Source: Tubiluchus corallicola
Lineage: Eukaryota; Priapulida; Priapulimorpha; Priapulimorphida; Tubiluchidae
Direction: 5' to 3'
DNA: 64,000 nucleotides
Assembly (NCBI GenBank): GCA_030141605.1
Contig: JAQGDQ010000004.1
Location: 248,001 to 312,000, forward strand
The notes below the pieces were generated by a model. That model was not told the DNA's origin and did no database searches. It worked only from the letters and a program-made list of their open reading frames with translations. A program made the position numbers and the translations under genes. Positions 1 to 14,100 of this stretch are shown one piece after another. Positions within the stretch are counted from its first letter, which is position 1; each line of letters opens with the position of its first letter.

Positions 1-1647
1 CACCAAGCGTATTAACTTCTAATCATTTTCTAAAATCATTGGTATCTATCCATTCTGATGGTGCCAACAATGCAATCCCAGCATTATTCACAATTGCATG
101 AAGATCTGTAATATAAACAAGCATTGATCATTCACTTTAAGTGACTAGACAGTTAGCCACACAGGGAATCAGCCAGCCACTCACGCCTCTGCATGCTATT
201 TGGTGAAAACATTGTGCATAAAGTTTAAATACTTGTGTAAATCACTTCTGCCTGCAAAAAGAGGCCACTTGTTACATATACATAAGTGAAACCATAGATA
301 CATAAAATTTGTCATCATCATCAAGTAGTCAGTCATCAGTCGATCACCAGATACCCAAACACAGTGAGCAAAATAGACACAAAATTGGTAGTCACTCTGA
401 CAATTAGAAGCGGTTCCTGGGCTCAGTGAAATAAGTAAGCATAATTAAAGTTTTTTATGTATTAGCTTTCCTGTAAAATATTAAATTATATGTAGGCATA
501 TTTCAACATTTGGAAAGACACAATATACATATGTAATGATTATTTAACAAACTTTGCAGATCTATGCAAAGATAAATCAAAAATCACGTACGCTTTCCGT
601 TTAGATTCTCCTTTACATAAGCCAATGCGTTCCTAATACTTTGATCAACTGTAACATCAAGCTGTACGATATGCAACGAGCTTGAACATTCCCTTTTCAA
701 TTTCAGTGCCTCATCCTTTTCTGAAAACAAGCATCCGGCAAAAACTGTAAGGCCGAGTTCGTCGAGTTTCCTAGCTATTTCATTGCCGAAGCCTGTGTCA
801 CAACCTGGCAGAAAGAAAAAGTTGGTTAATTATTTGAGAATCGGAGAATTTGCCGTTTATTTACTTCTCTTTAGATTTTAAATTCTTTCTAATTTTCCAC
901 CTCACACTACTCGCGATATAACTTCGAAAGACATTAAGTAATGACGCATAATATATGCAGTATGTGTAGTAGTAGTAAAAATCTAAGAGAAGAAAATTAT
1001 AAGTCATCAGCTCATCATCAACAGCAGCATCGTTATCACTCCTATCTCCACCGTCATAGTTGGCATATCATCATCATCATCCTGAAAAGCTAAACAAATA
1101 GGGAGAAACACCTACTTAAAGTTATAAAGTCAATTGCAAATTTACATTTTTTTACATTGCAAATTCTGTTAAAATTTTTGTAGTAGGCATTCGTTACTTA
1201 CGCTTAATATCTCTGCTTTACTCGTCTTTACTTTATTTACTTTTATGCAAGTTTAGTACATATACAAATCGTAACAAATGCATGGATTGCAGAAGCCGTC
1301 AATCTTCTACTAGCTTATAATGTTATTAGATACATATGTCCAAGGTAGCTCTTATACAGTCGTTATATACACACATAATTGGAGCGCGAATACAATAAGA
1401 AGATATCATTTCTTCCCATTTAGCAATCTAAGATACCTGTTACAAAGACACATTTCCCCGGCGATGAGACGTACTTTATCTTTCTTCGTCGTTCATAAAT
1501 CTTGCAAAAAACGTAGAATATTGAATAAGAAATAACAAGTTTAAATATCAACGTAAGAATCCAGTGATCAAACAAGAGTGTAACAAAAAATATACTAGCA
1601 AATGCAAAAAAATACGCTACTCTAGTGTGTTTATCTTGTTGATTCAT
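1..1647 (-). CDS. membrane-anchored short-chain dehydrogenase (SDR9C type, 5' part)
   Basis: Three exons of an NAD(P)-dependent dehydrogenase of the retinol dehydrogenase/HSD17B2/HSD11B2 group, acting on retinoids, steroids or a similar lipid alcohol at a membrane. Exon 1 is 1647-1437, exon 2 804-592, exon 3 105 to beyond position 1. Exon 1 encodes one or two hydrophobic segments (about residues 9-50), then basic residues and GKCVFVTG. Exon 2 opens with GCDTGFG, completing the Rossmann nucleotide-binding motif, and has the LDVT motif. Exon 3 has the NNAG motif and LEVN. All junctions are GT/AG and keep frame (phase 1 at both introns). ATG 1647 has the best context (A at -3); in-frame ATGs also lie at 1671 and 1770. 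Oddity: the only break is a TGA at 25-23, between FRK and LEVN. The catalytic YxxxK lies outside the window. Could be a pseudogene, an assembly error, or an allele; the substrate cannot be told. Confidence 0.82.
1006..1080. repeat. imperfect (ATC)n tract in SDR intron 1
   Basis: CATCATC-type trinucleotide run with substitutions. Similar imperfect ATC/GTC tracts recur at 305-350, 4310-4360, 8240-8272, 21297-21420 and 26677-26712. They look like decayed microsatellites spread through non-coding DNA. Confidence 0.7.
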
Positions 1648-1770
1648 TTCAGCGGTGTTGCTTGTGCCCATACAAGAAAATTGTGTAGTTTTATAGCTTG
1701 TGCGTACTTTGTGCTTGAACTTTGCACTTCGTGAATAACATACTAACAGGGTACACCGGGGCAAGGACAT

Positions 1771-4700
1771 AAAAGTAACACCTAAGAAAAAAGTAGCACC
1801 TCGCCTGACCTAGGTAACACTTATAATACACTATTTACTGAAACAAGATGCTGAAAAACGCATGATACTCCATCTACAAAGTTCATTTTTGTAAAAATAA
1901 ATTGGAAGCCTTTCCCTTTGGTTTTTATTATTGCGGTTTGATCAGTATCCCCATCCACTTGCATCTGTAAAATCACAACTTGGAAAATTACGCCATTTTA
2001 AACGGGTTTACTTATTTTGCAGGCACTATGCATAATCTTAAGTTTTCGTGAAGAAGTTTTAGGCTTTTTTCCGTTAGATGATAAAAGTATTCATCGTAAC
2101 ATTGAATTATTGATTCAGCACTGAACGTATGTTTCCGTAAGCCACTACACCAAACACCAGAAACAAAAATTGTGACCTCGACGAAAAAACATGAAGTCTT
2201 ACCTACTCCATGACACGGAGGTGACGAATCGCATGCAATATCCCCTACCTGGGGAATATCTTGTACCGCCTGCGAGTCTCACGTCCGCAGTCCTGCGCGT
2301 TTTAGGCACAAAATAATAATAGATAATAACGAACAGTATTATCGAACCTAAGTTGTAAGTTGTTGTCAAGCCTGCCTGCTGGAAGACTGTCAGCTGTTAG
2401 ACCATAAACTGTTTGCAGTAAAAATTTGTAAAATTAGGAGTGCAGAATTAGGCGATGGCTGCCACCTTTTGTAGAAAGATAAAACGTGAAAAATTTGAAT
2501 GTGTTAATTCGTAGAACAATTAGTGGAGGCAACTCAGAAGAACAAGCCAATTTTATTTTTTCGACGCCAGATGACGACACAATCCAGCAAAATGTACATA
2601 CTCGAACAGCCGACGGTTTTTCAACACGAGGCAGGAAAATCAGCATAGGTTCGTCAATAGTCACAAACATGGAACATGATTATTGATTTATCATCATCAG
2701 CAATGGAGACAGACTGCCCTTGCTGACAGAAGCCTGTGCGCTTTGTGTTGTGTATGATGTTGGAATGAAAGGAATGATGTCGTTTTGAAAATAACATGGA
2801 ATCGCCTACAAGTAAACGCAGAACGCAGTGGTATCATGTGGACGGACAGGTTTTTGTATATTTAAAATTATAAATTGTATATCCAAGTAGTAGCGAATTG
2901 TAGCGAACTGACTCCTAGTATTTAATTTATACAATTCTTTGAATAATTTAGGATCATAGAAAATTATAGACAATTTTTAGCAAAAAAGTAGCGTAATAAT
3001 TTAACTATAAAACCCTATAACGATGTCTTGTACTTAATTAATAGTTTCTTCTAAGTTGCAAGTCGATAACAGGCTTTTAGGGCTTGAACCACGTAGCTGT
3101 AGATAAAAATGACTGTTTAGCTTGACATAATAAGGCTTCCTTGCACTACCAGGATTAGGAATACTGGTCCGATGTGATGCCTCTCACATGATAATGAGAC
3201 AAAAGATTTGTAGGCCTGAACAGGCACTAGGAAACAACTTAGATAGGTACTTTAATAACAATATTGATCATTGAATCATAGTTACAGCAAAATAGTGTGT
3301 GCCTATAGCGAGTTCCTGAATGTAAATACTAAAACAGGAAAGAGACTTTCTCATTCTGGCTTCTTAATGTAAGTTAAACAGTAGGTCTTGTGTCCACCTG
3401 CGGTTCATTTACTTATTTATGGCTTACAATATTGATAACGAAGTTGCTTACTGCTTATAGCCAGGTTATTTGTCGTCATCCTGCTTAATATTACTATTTG
3501 TTGTGTTCATATGGTCATAGGTACACATTTTATGACTAAATACATATTACATGCTGATACTAGGCTAGTCTAAATGTTCGTATATTTAAGCGTCTCCACA
3601 TTATAGTTAAGTTAGACCAGAGCAACTGCATTAACTTGTTTTCCGATTTTCATCATCCAGCCTTGGTAACTTTACTTGCACACAACCATGCACTTTCGTA
3701 ATGTAGTGTATACGTTTGTTTGCAATGCGCTCACGTTATATAAGATAGCTGATAACTCGTTCTGTTCTACAAATTCAAACAGCTTGTACACATTTATAAC
3801 ATTATATTTAGACGTTTAAGGCAAAATTTTTTAATGATCGGTTTAACAGCGTTTCGAAAGTATAAACCAACAAGAAGTAATGAACGATGCCAGCCTACTT
3901 TTTAAATATATACAAGCTATTACTAAAGTGATAAGCCTACAGTAGCTACTGCAGTTTTGTGCACCTAAACAGCTAAAGCAAAGAACGTTTGTTTATTTCT
4001 TGTGTAGCCTGTCTCGTCGACTTATTGACTTTGTTCTGTATCATTATTTTCTCTACGACTATTTAACCGTCATTAACGTCATTCTCTACCCGCAGAATAA
4101 GGTCATTAATGTCGTAATAACCATAAATTTTGCCAGAAATTTATCGTAGCATTTACTAATTATTCATTGCAATTTACGTATCAAAATATATTTGTACTGG
4201 CTTGTATTCGCCAGCTGATAAACTGAAAGTATTGCTTTCTGTCAAAGAAAATTTCAGACCACGTCTAAAATCGCGTTTTTATAACGTGTTATATATTGAA
4301 TCCTTCACTCGTCACAGTTATCGTCATTGTCGTCGTCATCATAAGCATCATCATTCTCATGACCAATCTTTGACCCAAGCAAACTGGGTTAAGTAATATG
4401 CCTTTCGTGGTGGTTAAATGGCGTTAGGAAACATTAGTCTGCTACTCGAAATAAGTAGGATCGCACAACTGTTCATAAAAACAGAGAAATGTTGCAAAAA
4501 TTCCCAACAATCTTCCACTTGACTGCAATTTTCCCGTGACACAAAAACCATTTTTATCGAAAAAGTGAGAGACATTCTTATTTTTTCATTCTCATTTCAC
4601 ATTCGTCAAGAATCAGAATTTCACCGCCAGAATGTTTTCTTTGATACATAAGTTGTGCGACAATAGTTGAAATATAAAAAAACAACAATGTCACTACTCA

Positions 4701-4796
4701 ATAATGTAACGAAAACTCTTTAATAAATGCGCCACGTATCGGCCAACTGCCAGGCCCAGAAAATTGCCACCATAAGTTAAAACAATATTTAGTCAC
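1771..4796. other. intergenic region between divergent SDR and tamalin-like genes
   Basis: AT-rich stretch of about 3 kb separating the minus-strand SDR gene from the plus-strand PDZ gene. It should hold the promoters of both. I see no CpG-rich block and no clear TATA box. One open frame at 2483-2686 (+) has a coding-like Ser/Thr/Asp/Asn-rich composition and is listed separately. An imperfect trinucleotide tract lies at 4310-4360. Nothing else is recognisable. Confidence 0.6.
2483..2686 (+). other. possible exon, coding-like open frame, unidentified
   Basis: A 67-codon open frame with no in-frame ATG near its start, rich in Ser, Thr, Asp, Asn and Gly. An AG acceptor-like site lies at about 2510, and GT sites inside it could act as donors; the one after the codons for IQQN gives phase 0, which would match the phase-0 start of the tamalin-like exon at 5130. 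It could therefore be an upstream exon of that gene. No domain is visible. It may also be a chance frame; an ATG in good context at 2455 opens only an 18-codon frame ending here. Confidence 0.2.
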
Positions 4797-4868
4797 AGTC
4801 AGTGCTTAGCGGCCGAAGTTAAACAACGCCGAGCTTGGTCAGTAAGTGGATGACTGTAGGGGACACAG
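4797..4868 (+). repeat. 5S-rRNA-like SINE copy (SINE3-like family)
   Basis: The segment follows the middle of eukaryotic 5S rRNA: GAAGTTAAACAACGCC, then GAGCTTGGTCAGTA and GGATGACTG correspond to the internal promoter (A box/IE/C box) area of 5S. The 5' and 3' ends of a true 5S gene are absent. Related copies lie at 39049-39137 (-) and 62821-62918 (+), and a head-only piece at 43181-43216 (-). Confidence 0.6.
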
Positions 4869-5129
4869 TTTCTGGGCATTTCCATCATGCGTATTGGCAT
4901 ACTAACGCAGCGATTGTACACATCCGAACTATTCTTAGAGGATAACTACTGGTAATGAGATGGATTTGTACATTAGTATGGTTTGTCACGGCTGGTAAAC
5001 GTGCAACAAACACAGGTGCCTCTTTAAAAAATGTACATTCGTATCGAGCATCCTAAAGCTAGAAACTATTATTGCAAGTTTACTACCGTAACTGTTGCAT
5101 CATTTGTATCTCGTGTTCAATGTTTTCAG

Positions 5130-8100
5130 AGCAGCGTCCTTGAACGAGTTAAAACTGACCATGTCATACCTACGAAATACTCAAATGAATATAAGCGACG
5201 AAGAACAGTCCTAATTCAACGAAAAAAGCGCAGTTTTGGCTTCACGATACAGGTAGGCCTAGATTCAAATAAAAAATCACAGTATTAACGTCGAGCCTAA
5301 AATCATTAGGATTTGCTTTGGCTACAGTTAGATATATAGGTGATGCATAATTCGTTTGTTGCCACCAAAACACATTCTTAGTAATGTTGTAAAAGACGAT
5401 GATAAAATGTTTATAGATTAACCAGCTGTCAAATCTATAATAGGCTTTTCGAATAAATTACATACGCTGTAATTGAAATAGCATCACTAAGATTAATAGT
5501 ATTATGTGCACTAACCCTTAGTCTGTAAATTACAATTACTTCGTTTGCAGTATTTCATGCCATAGCCTCTTGTTTGATAATGTAGTTGGAAAATCAGTTT
5601 TAACAAAATGATTGAACTCGTAGTATGCATTGTAGTTTGTTTGCAAGCACCTGAATTGTGATCGATTATACGAGATGTGATGTTTAATGCTAATTAAGTT
5701 TCAGAGAATTTATTCACAGTTGGTCTAGTTCTATACACTATTAGTATAGGTTCAGATACTAAAATCTGCATTATAAGAATTACAAGCCATGATTTCGTAA
5801 ATCTCCAAACTTGAAAATCCTCGACTTGTACTAAGCCTTGAGAATTAAGCTTGAGCATCTAATTAGCTGACAAATAAAAGGAAGGAAATGTACTTTTCTT
5901 TCAAGAAAGCAAGCTAAGTTTGTTCAACTCTAAATTATTTTTGTCTACAGCTGCTGTACATGCATCTTAAACAGATTGCATGAAACGACATATGATTGCA
6001 TGCTATGCTCTGACATTTGCTTTCCTTTTCTTAAACTAGAATATAGACTTTTCTGGCATTTATCTAATAATTTTTTAGACATATGGTATACACCATCCAA
6101 GAAGAAATGAAATAGAAGTGCTGACTTATATCGACTATGTGGAATATGGCGGTCCAGCCTATTTAGCTGGAGTCAGACCTGGTAAAGAATTTTTACAATT
6201 ATTTTTCGTAATGAGGAAACGCTTACTTTAGAGCTATAAGGAATTTATTCTTTGACAAAAATTCTAAATTGGCTTCATTTTCGGATTTTTACAGCCAGAA
6301 CTATTTTATTACAAAAACTTGGACCACATTCCACGAACTAGTTCATTGGGTTTGTTATAACCACTGAAACTAGGTTCGTTTTCAAGTTCTAACAAAATTT
6401 CTCATAAATTCAATTGAAATCACTACAAATTTTTATTCTGGCAGCTAAGACCATACAAAATACAAATGCAAAAAAAACCTCTAAAGAATGGAAAAAGTCC
6501 AGCAACATCAGCAGCAACAGCAAACAAATGCAGATGCACTTGTAAGCAAAAAACCATAAAAATTTGCCTATAATCAGGGGTGAAATCACAACCAATAATG
6601 CGAAAACATTTCCCACAGTATCTTGTTCTACTAATTTTCCCTAGATACTGTTAACATAACGTTATAGAAAAAAGCAACTATCGGGCCAGTATTAGTAGCA
6701 GCACAATACAAATTAATGCAAAAATCTTAATAATATCAGTTGTAGAGATGCAGTTATGATCATAAGGATAAGGATAACACTAATAATAGTAGTGATAGTG
6801 GTGGTCATGATAAAGATGGCTTCACCTTTGCTGATAGGTCGGATGACCTTGCAGCAGCAGATTTCACAATGTTATTGACCGTTTTTAGATTCAGTAGAAA
6901 AATCGACTTTTTCTGTTGACTTTTTAGATTATCTTTTGTCTATTTTAGCCAGTCACCCAGTCGGTCTGAGCTGTTTACACAATATTTTATTCTGAAGTCT
7001 GAACTGTGTAATCAAAACCCAAACAGACATGCTCAGAGACTATTGTTCTCCGTGAATTTTTCTCACTACGTTAACTAAGCTGGCAAATCGTTAACTATGC
7101 CAATTGTTCTAGTTTTATTGCTTGGGAATGGCTATTGACAATGGACTTGGGAATAAGTTATGCTGCACATTGGGATAATTATCTTCCAGGCAGAAATGTG
7201 AAGCCATGTGCAATATGCATCGTCCTAACTTTCTTCGCTGTACTTTAATAATTAATAATAAGTGGACCCTGCAGTCGTATACACCGAGCAATCCGTTTAT
7301 TACGTACTCTCAGATGTAATATATGTCGCACTAATGTTGTTATCGCGTTGAATTTCTAAACGCAAAACGGCCATGTTTTTAGTTTTAGGCATCAACTTAG
7401 GCCTTTTGTTGCAATAATTTCCTTCTCGAACCGAAGTTTATATTTGTGCTGCTATCATCTTTTTTTATATTACTAACGCTCTCAAAAATTCAAGTTTATC
7501 CTACTAATAATAAATCATAAGTTTTCGTCATCCATTTCGTGTCTTTCTTTGTAACGACATGAGTCATGGTTGCCCCGTTATGACATGAACTTTGACCAAG
7601 TTTTATTTAATGCTAATATCCCATGATGCGATGCGATGAAAGCCTGCATAGAGAATCTAATATATTTTTTCTCGAGCTGCTAATCAATGTCATTTACTTA
7701 GTCTGTCGACTCTGTGTCTGGCGTTTTATCATAACACAAAACCATAATCACATTTAGTACACTATTCAAACCATTAGCGAATAAGCTTATGCCCATTAAT
7801 GTGCCCCAATAACCCAGCCGGCTACGCATTTTTAGCCTTTGTCGCGTATAGCTTTGGCCGCCACACATAGCCGTGCATCAATAACTTTAGACATTAAAGA
7901 ATTTAATTATACTCCGCGTTGAATTAAGATTTGTGATATGATTTTCGTCCGTACGACGTCTCTATTGATACGCGGAAATCTGCTAAAGTCAATATTTGTA
8001 TAGTCAGTTATAACACAGAAGTTATTCCACAGTAGCTACTGCGTACAAACATCTGAAAAAATGTGAAATGTTGGAAAGTAAATATAATTTGAGAACTGTC

Positions 8101-11100
8101 TCAACTCGATATTTTTCAATGAATATTCAATCCGTATTATATTAACAAACCTGTCGTAGCTAGTAAACCGATAAAAGATATACGTGGCTGACCTGTACTA
8201 ATAACAAAACGTTTCCCCCCTTCGTTTACATGAAAATTCGTCATCATCATCAATATCATCATCGTCATACGCCATAGATTACGTCTATTAAAGATACTGA
8301 GCAGTAAAAACCTTTTATCTCTTTAAGTGAACTTGGCGTAGTGATTAGCAATGACCATAATCGTTTGTTACGTTACCTGACAGACTGCAATTTTATATCT
8401 TTGCATTCAGTCATGTACGTAAGGTTCAAATAAATTCTGACATGATTTCTATCCTTGCTTCATGACAACCGTCATTATTTTCATACTGGGGCTAGAACTT
8501 TGGGCCCTCTTCACGTAATTAAAATGCTTGACTTTTTTAATCAGTACGGCAGTTCCATAACACGAAGAAGTCAAAAATCGTATTGCGGAAATTATTAAAA
8601 CTATTAAATCCAAAACCGAGTTTTGAAGCCCTCAGTTCCGCACATGTTCAGTAAATTTACATGGGGTTGTGGACTAATTCTGTCGATATTTTATGATTTT
8701 TCATTATATATGTTTTATATTCATGAGGCTTTTTCCATGATTCAAAATAACACATTATTATTTAACTAAGATTTGTTATCGCGCTTTCTTTATGTTACAG
8801 TTAATCCATTACCCCTATAATTACCTTATGTCAAAAAGGTTTTGTTAAGCAATGAACTTCTTGCTGTAAGTTTTCCCAGAAGCCATGGTACAGCGTCAGC
8901 TTTACAGGAATAGTTCTGCTTCCCGCTGCTTTTTTCGTGGATTTTAGATTGTCATAAATTTTTGGTTTTTTCTTCTCCGCTCGTTTGAGCTAATATGAGC
9001 GTTGTAAATATAACACTGTAAGTAAAGAGTTAAAAAAGTTTCGTTGAACTTTCCTAATCGTTCACTAGCCATAAACCTCTTTTCACGTCTCGTAATTTAA
9101 GCTGGTAATTTAATGAAAACTATTAGGTGAGGTGGCTCAAAACTTACCAATTCCCGATTAATTTTAATAAAAGCCAGTTGACTAATTGCGGTTGTTAAAG
9201 TTAGGCTGTGGCTTCAGTACACGCAGCTGGGAGTGAGACGGCTCCAGCCAGAGTTTAATAATCAATAGCAGGGACTGCAGCTTCTTCCACAGCTGTACTA
9301 TTTATCCATGTTTCCATGGCAACGCGAAACAATAATTAACGGATTGGGATGATGCTTTAAATCTCAACTGCCTATCTAATTTAACATGAGCTCAGGTTCA
9401 GTGCGACTTTCGTCTCCACTCGTGTTTTTGTTAAATTGTTAAACAGAGATTTTTTTATTCTAATTAATCGCTTGGTGGCAGCACTGAATGTAAAGATCCA
9501 CAAAAAACAAGAACAGGCTGCTGAAAACTCAAATTGAGATTTATTTACAAGAAAACTGCTAAATTTTGCAGTAATTTCTAATAGAAATGCTCAACCACCA
9601 TTAGTGCGGAAACACCAGAATTTAGTGAATATATATTCAAAAATAATCAAACAATCAAAAGAATTTTTCATAAGTGTACAACACCGTCAAAAACGAAAGA
9701 ATCCGAAACTAAAGAGAAACAACTTGACAGATAAAACCTGAACTAATAAAACCAGTGCAAACTGTAAAGTACTAAATAAAGCCCGCTGTATACTTCATTT
9801 TTCGCGTGGGTGTGAGAGACAGATGTCTTTATTTCCCTGTGAAGAGGATTCCAAGATGCCTCCATCAAAAGCTAAAACAATATAACTAAAGAATCTTTGA
9901 AATAATAGAATTCTGAGAAGAATAAAACAGATCAGCTTCTTCTTTGCTTGATTTAATTCCGCTGAAATTCTTGCAACAAATCCATTGATAAACTAATACT
10001 CAAGCTTCTTAATAGTATGATCATAAAGTTTTTCAAGTTTTTAAACGAACACCGAAAATTTTCTAGTTGCAAGCTTGTAATGTCAAATAACGATAAGTTT
10101 ACTTATGCAAAGTTTTATGTACTTACAACGCGAGATAGATTGACAAACACAGAAACAGGCAGAAAAAAACAGAAAAAGATAGACGGATGAGGATGCTGAT
10201 AAATCTTTTTATTTGTCCGTAAATATATACAAGGCCTTTATTTACAGGCCAAAATTTGCAAACGCTGTTTTGTTATAGCAATTTATACCAAAATAGCTTA
10301 AATCAACACAGTAATATGCTATATGTCAAAATAACAATATTATACGAATAAAATAAGAAACTATAACGCAGAATAATAAATTATACAATAATTATTAACA
10401 ATGTAGTATAAGAAAATGTGTGCTGCAACCGTTGTATTTTTTACATTTTTTCTTGATAGTGTACCTAGGTATACTTTAGCCAAGCGCTCTCTCTTGTACT
10501 GGTAATATGTTGGGTAAATGATAAGTTATTGTCTATAATCACATGCAAAGCTTTGCTATTTCACACATATAGTATTTCCTGCCAATTTAAAAATTAGGAA
10601 TTTGATTACCGTGATTTTTTACTTGCCCAATAATATAACTTCTGTTTTGTTTGGCTGGGAATTAATTTAAAGTCTCCACCTTTAGTAGGCACCTACACAG
10701 GTAATCACAGCAAGCTTGTGGCATCATCAGTAGACACATGCAGCGTCCCGTCATCCGCATGTTTAAATTTATCAGTTTCTGCTCGCATACCATCAAACAT
10801 ATCTGCCGGGAAGACTAGAAACAGCAGTGGGGACAACACGGATCCCTATGAGACGCACAGATTGTATTCGAACTCCTCTGAAGAGTAGTCATTCAATCTG
10901 AATACGATGCGTCTAGAATCAAGAAAATTTGTAAGTGAGTTGTAAAAAGTACCTTGACATTAGCACATAAAGCTTACAAATTAGTCTATTCCTCCATGCG
11001 CTGTGTAGCGCCTTTTCAAAGTCGCGCAATATGGTTACGGCCTACCGCTTATGCAGAATATGTTTTTGAAAGCAAGATGTCAACCTGACAAGGTAGTGAG

Positions 11101-14100
11101 TTGTGTTTAGGTCTGGTATAAAGCTTCTTGCTGATTATCTATAACCGCGTGCAGGTGGCCCTCAGTCTCGTTTCTGCACCAATTTGCTTACATATGATGA
11201 TATAGTAGTGATAGGCATTTGTGTAGTCCTTTTCGTATAGTTTTGCCAGCATTGCCACTTTTACTTTATACCACAACCAAACTTGGCAAGATATAAATTT
11301 GCAAGCTTCAGAACCACTAATTTCGCCCAACAATCTATATGTTTGCTAACATTAATGTCAAAAGAATTGACTTGCGTCTTAAGTCTTGCCATTAAGGCTT
11401 GAGAGTGAAATTGAGTTTTTTCAAATCTAATTGTTTGTAGAAATGAATTTACGTCCCCTTTTTCATTATTCTTGAAAATGTACTTGCATATCAAATAAAG
11501 AGAGAGAGGAGGTAGACGGTCAGTGTGTTTTACTCACTTTTATTCTTCTCAGGTGATGTGATATTATCTATAAACGGATCTAATTTGGAATATGCCAGTC
11601 ATGAAGAACTAGTGGAATTTATAAAGACTTGTGGCAACTACATCAGGATGGTTGTTCTGTTTGAAGACTGCGTAAGAAAAGTGGAACTTCATATGCGATG
11701 TATAAAACTTAAGGTAGATAACATTTTATAAAAAAATAGCATAAGTACAATAAATGTTATACATATACAAATAGTACAAGTTTAATAATTATGTAAAACC
11801 AATTAAAAAAGTTACTATTGCACGTACATCTATGAATAACATGCCTAGAAATAGATGGCTTTCATAATAGCTGAATAATCACTGTGTGCATTTGGCTACA
11901 AAGTAAGTTAGTAGTTAGTAGGTGGATGGTGACCTCTTTTGTCGTCCGATTGCTTTACTGGCTCTGTTATGTTTTGTCGTGACGATATGAATCTACGCCC
12001 GACTTAGCTATGAACCTCAGCTAACTATTCTTGTTAAAGTGCTAGATTTTTAGTACTGCCGTAATAAACAACGTACAGCCTTACATTTTTCTGTGCTTCG
12101 AACTGCAAAAATGTTTGTCAGAACTGAAACCAAAAACAAATTATTAAGGCGCTATGGTTTGTTTTTGTGTGTACAATAAAATTCTTTTAAAAATTCCCGT
12201 ATATTTTATTATCATGATATATGGAACCTACTGATAACAATTTCAACAAGAAGCAGCCACGGGGAGTACAGAAAATCCTATATTCCTGTTTATAACATTA
12301 TTTGTAATATTTCCAAGTATTCCAGTGAATGTTAATGAAAAATTCTGCTTTACCATTGATTATTGTTTTCAACTCGTTGTTGCTTTACCAAACAGATCTG
12401 CTTCATCATTAAATATGCAGTTATTAAAATGCACTTTCTTCGTTATTAAGTTGTCAAACATTAGCAAATATTACCGTTGTTATTAAGTTTTATCTGCTAA
12501 TAAAATAGTTCTTTTAGTTATAAATGCATTTTTAATTTATTTTTAGCAAATACTTGCTGATAAAGTCACAGAATATAAGAAACTTTGTGAACAAGAAGAA
12601 GAAATCTTGAAAGGTTTGTAGTTACTTTATTATGAAATTCAATAAACATTCACACAAACCTACGTAAAATGTAAACTCTGTCTTCAAAATTTATTAACCA
12701 AGTGTGGCAGGGCTTTGCAGATACTGTATATTTGACCTACCTCAAAACTGCAAGATGAGTAAAAATATTTTCCTAGGTCTAGGATTGCATTGGTAGCATT
12801 TATTATTTTTTTATTATTGGTAACATTACTTTACTTTTTCACCTAGTAATAGTATATTAGTCTACATTTACTATGCGCGTAACTGTTGTCCTCTTAGCTG
12901 CTATCTTGCTTGTAACTTTAGTCTGGAGAAATGTTTACGCAATAAAAACAACAAATATAGATTTCAATTTTGCCTGCTTATGTATCTATTCAAAAACCAT
13001 AATGAAAGTTGATTATAATTACTATCTGTCTTAATTGGCTTACGAATAAAGCAGTCAGTTTTTCTGTTATGCACTGAAAATTTTTAACTGTCAACATGCA
13101 GCAGCGCGTAGTGTTTAGTGACTGTCAAACATGCCAGAAAAGAATAGGCTTGCAATAACAATTTTATAATCTGTGGCTGGAATAATGGCATTTAAGCGAT
13201 ATCTCACTCTCATGCACCAAGTGCTAATTTTTTTCTAATAAATAATTCTCTGCTCACGTTCTTCATTATTACAGGTCGATGCAATGAAACCGTCCAACAA
13301 AATGCTTTGAACACTCAAAAACTGGACAACTGGTCGATAACACCAGAGGCAAACGTGAAAGTTTTGTATAGGTCTACCTCAACTCAAAATTCGGATTTCA
13401 GTGACACGACAGATGACAGTTTACGAGATGTCCACAGTGAACCATTGATAATGAGAACAAAAGACAGTGTACATAAAGAAGATAAGCACAATTGCAAGAA
13501 TGCTAGTAAAACTCGAGTAATTCGTAGAAGCGTTAGCGAATATGGATATCCACTGGGAAATCATCTGAGTAGAAATTGTTATTCAGATACGTCAAAGAGC
13601 GATGTATCAGCAAGCGAAATATCAACTGGTGAATTGTCAGACATCTCTTGGAGCAGTGACGTATCGGACATGAGTTACCCTGTGACAGATACAAGTGGTG
13701 CCTCATGTAGCACCCTTAATTCTGGGATTTGTTCAGCATCTCATTCAGAAATCGATTCTCCTGCGGAACTTCCCACTCCAGAACCATTTCCACGTTTTCT
13801 CACTGATCGTTTATGGGGCAAATCTAAGGCAGTTTCGGAACTGAATTCTCCTGCAACTCCAGACAAGAAAGTATTCGGTTTTGTGCGGGAAACAAAAAGT
13901 GGTCCCCGAACCCCCACAACACCACTAAAATCATTGCAACTCCATATTAACAGTAGCGAACTAAAGGAAGCCTTAAATAGACTGCGTAGCAGTAGACCAT
14001 CTCCTTCTTATAAGCCAGCTTACGAAATTGAACGTCCAAATTCTGCTCCAGCATTCAGATTCTGCAAATCTAAAACAAAAGAGCGTTCTCGAGAAAAAAA

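Noticed and set aside
6410-6616. Minus-strand hydrophobic ORF
   Set aside because: Low-complexity Leu/Phe-rich translation of A-rich intronic DNA; no splice sites or motif.
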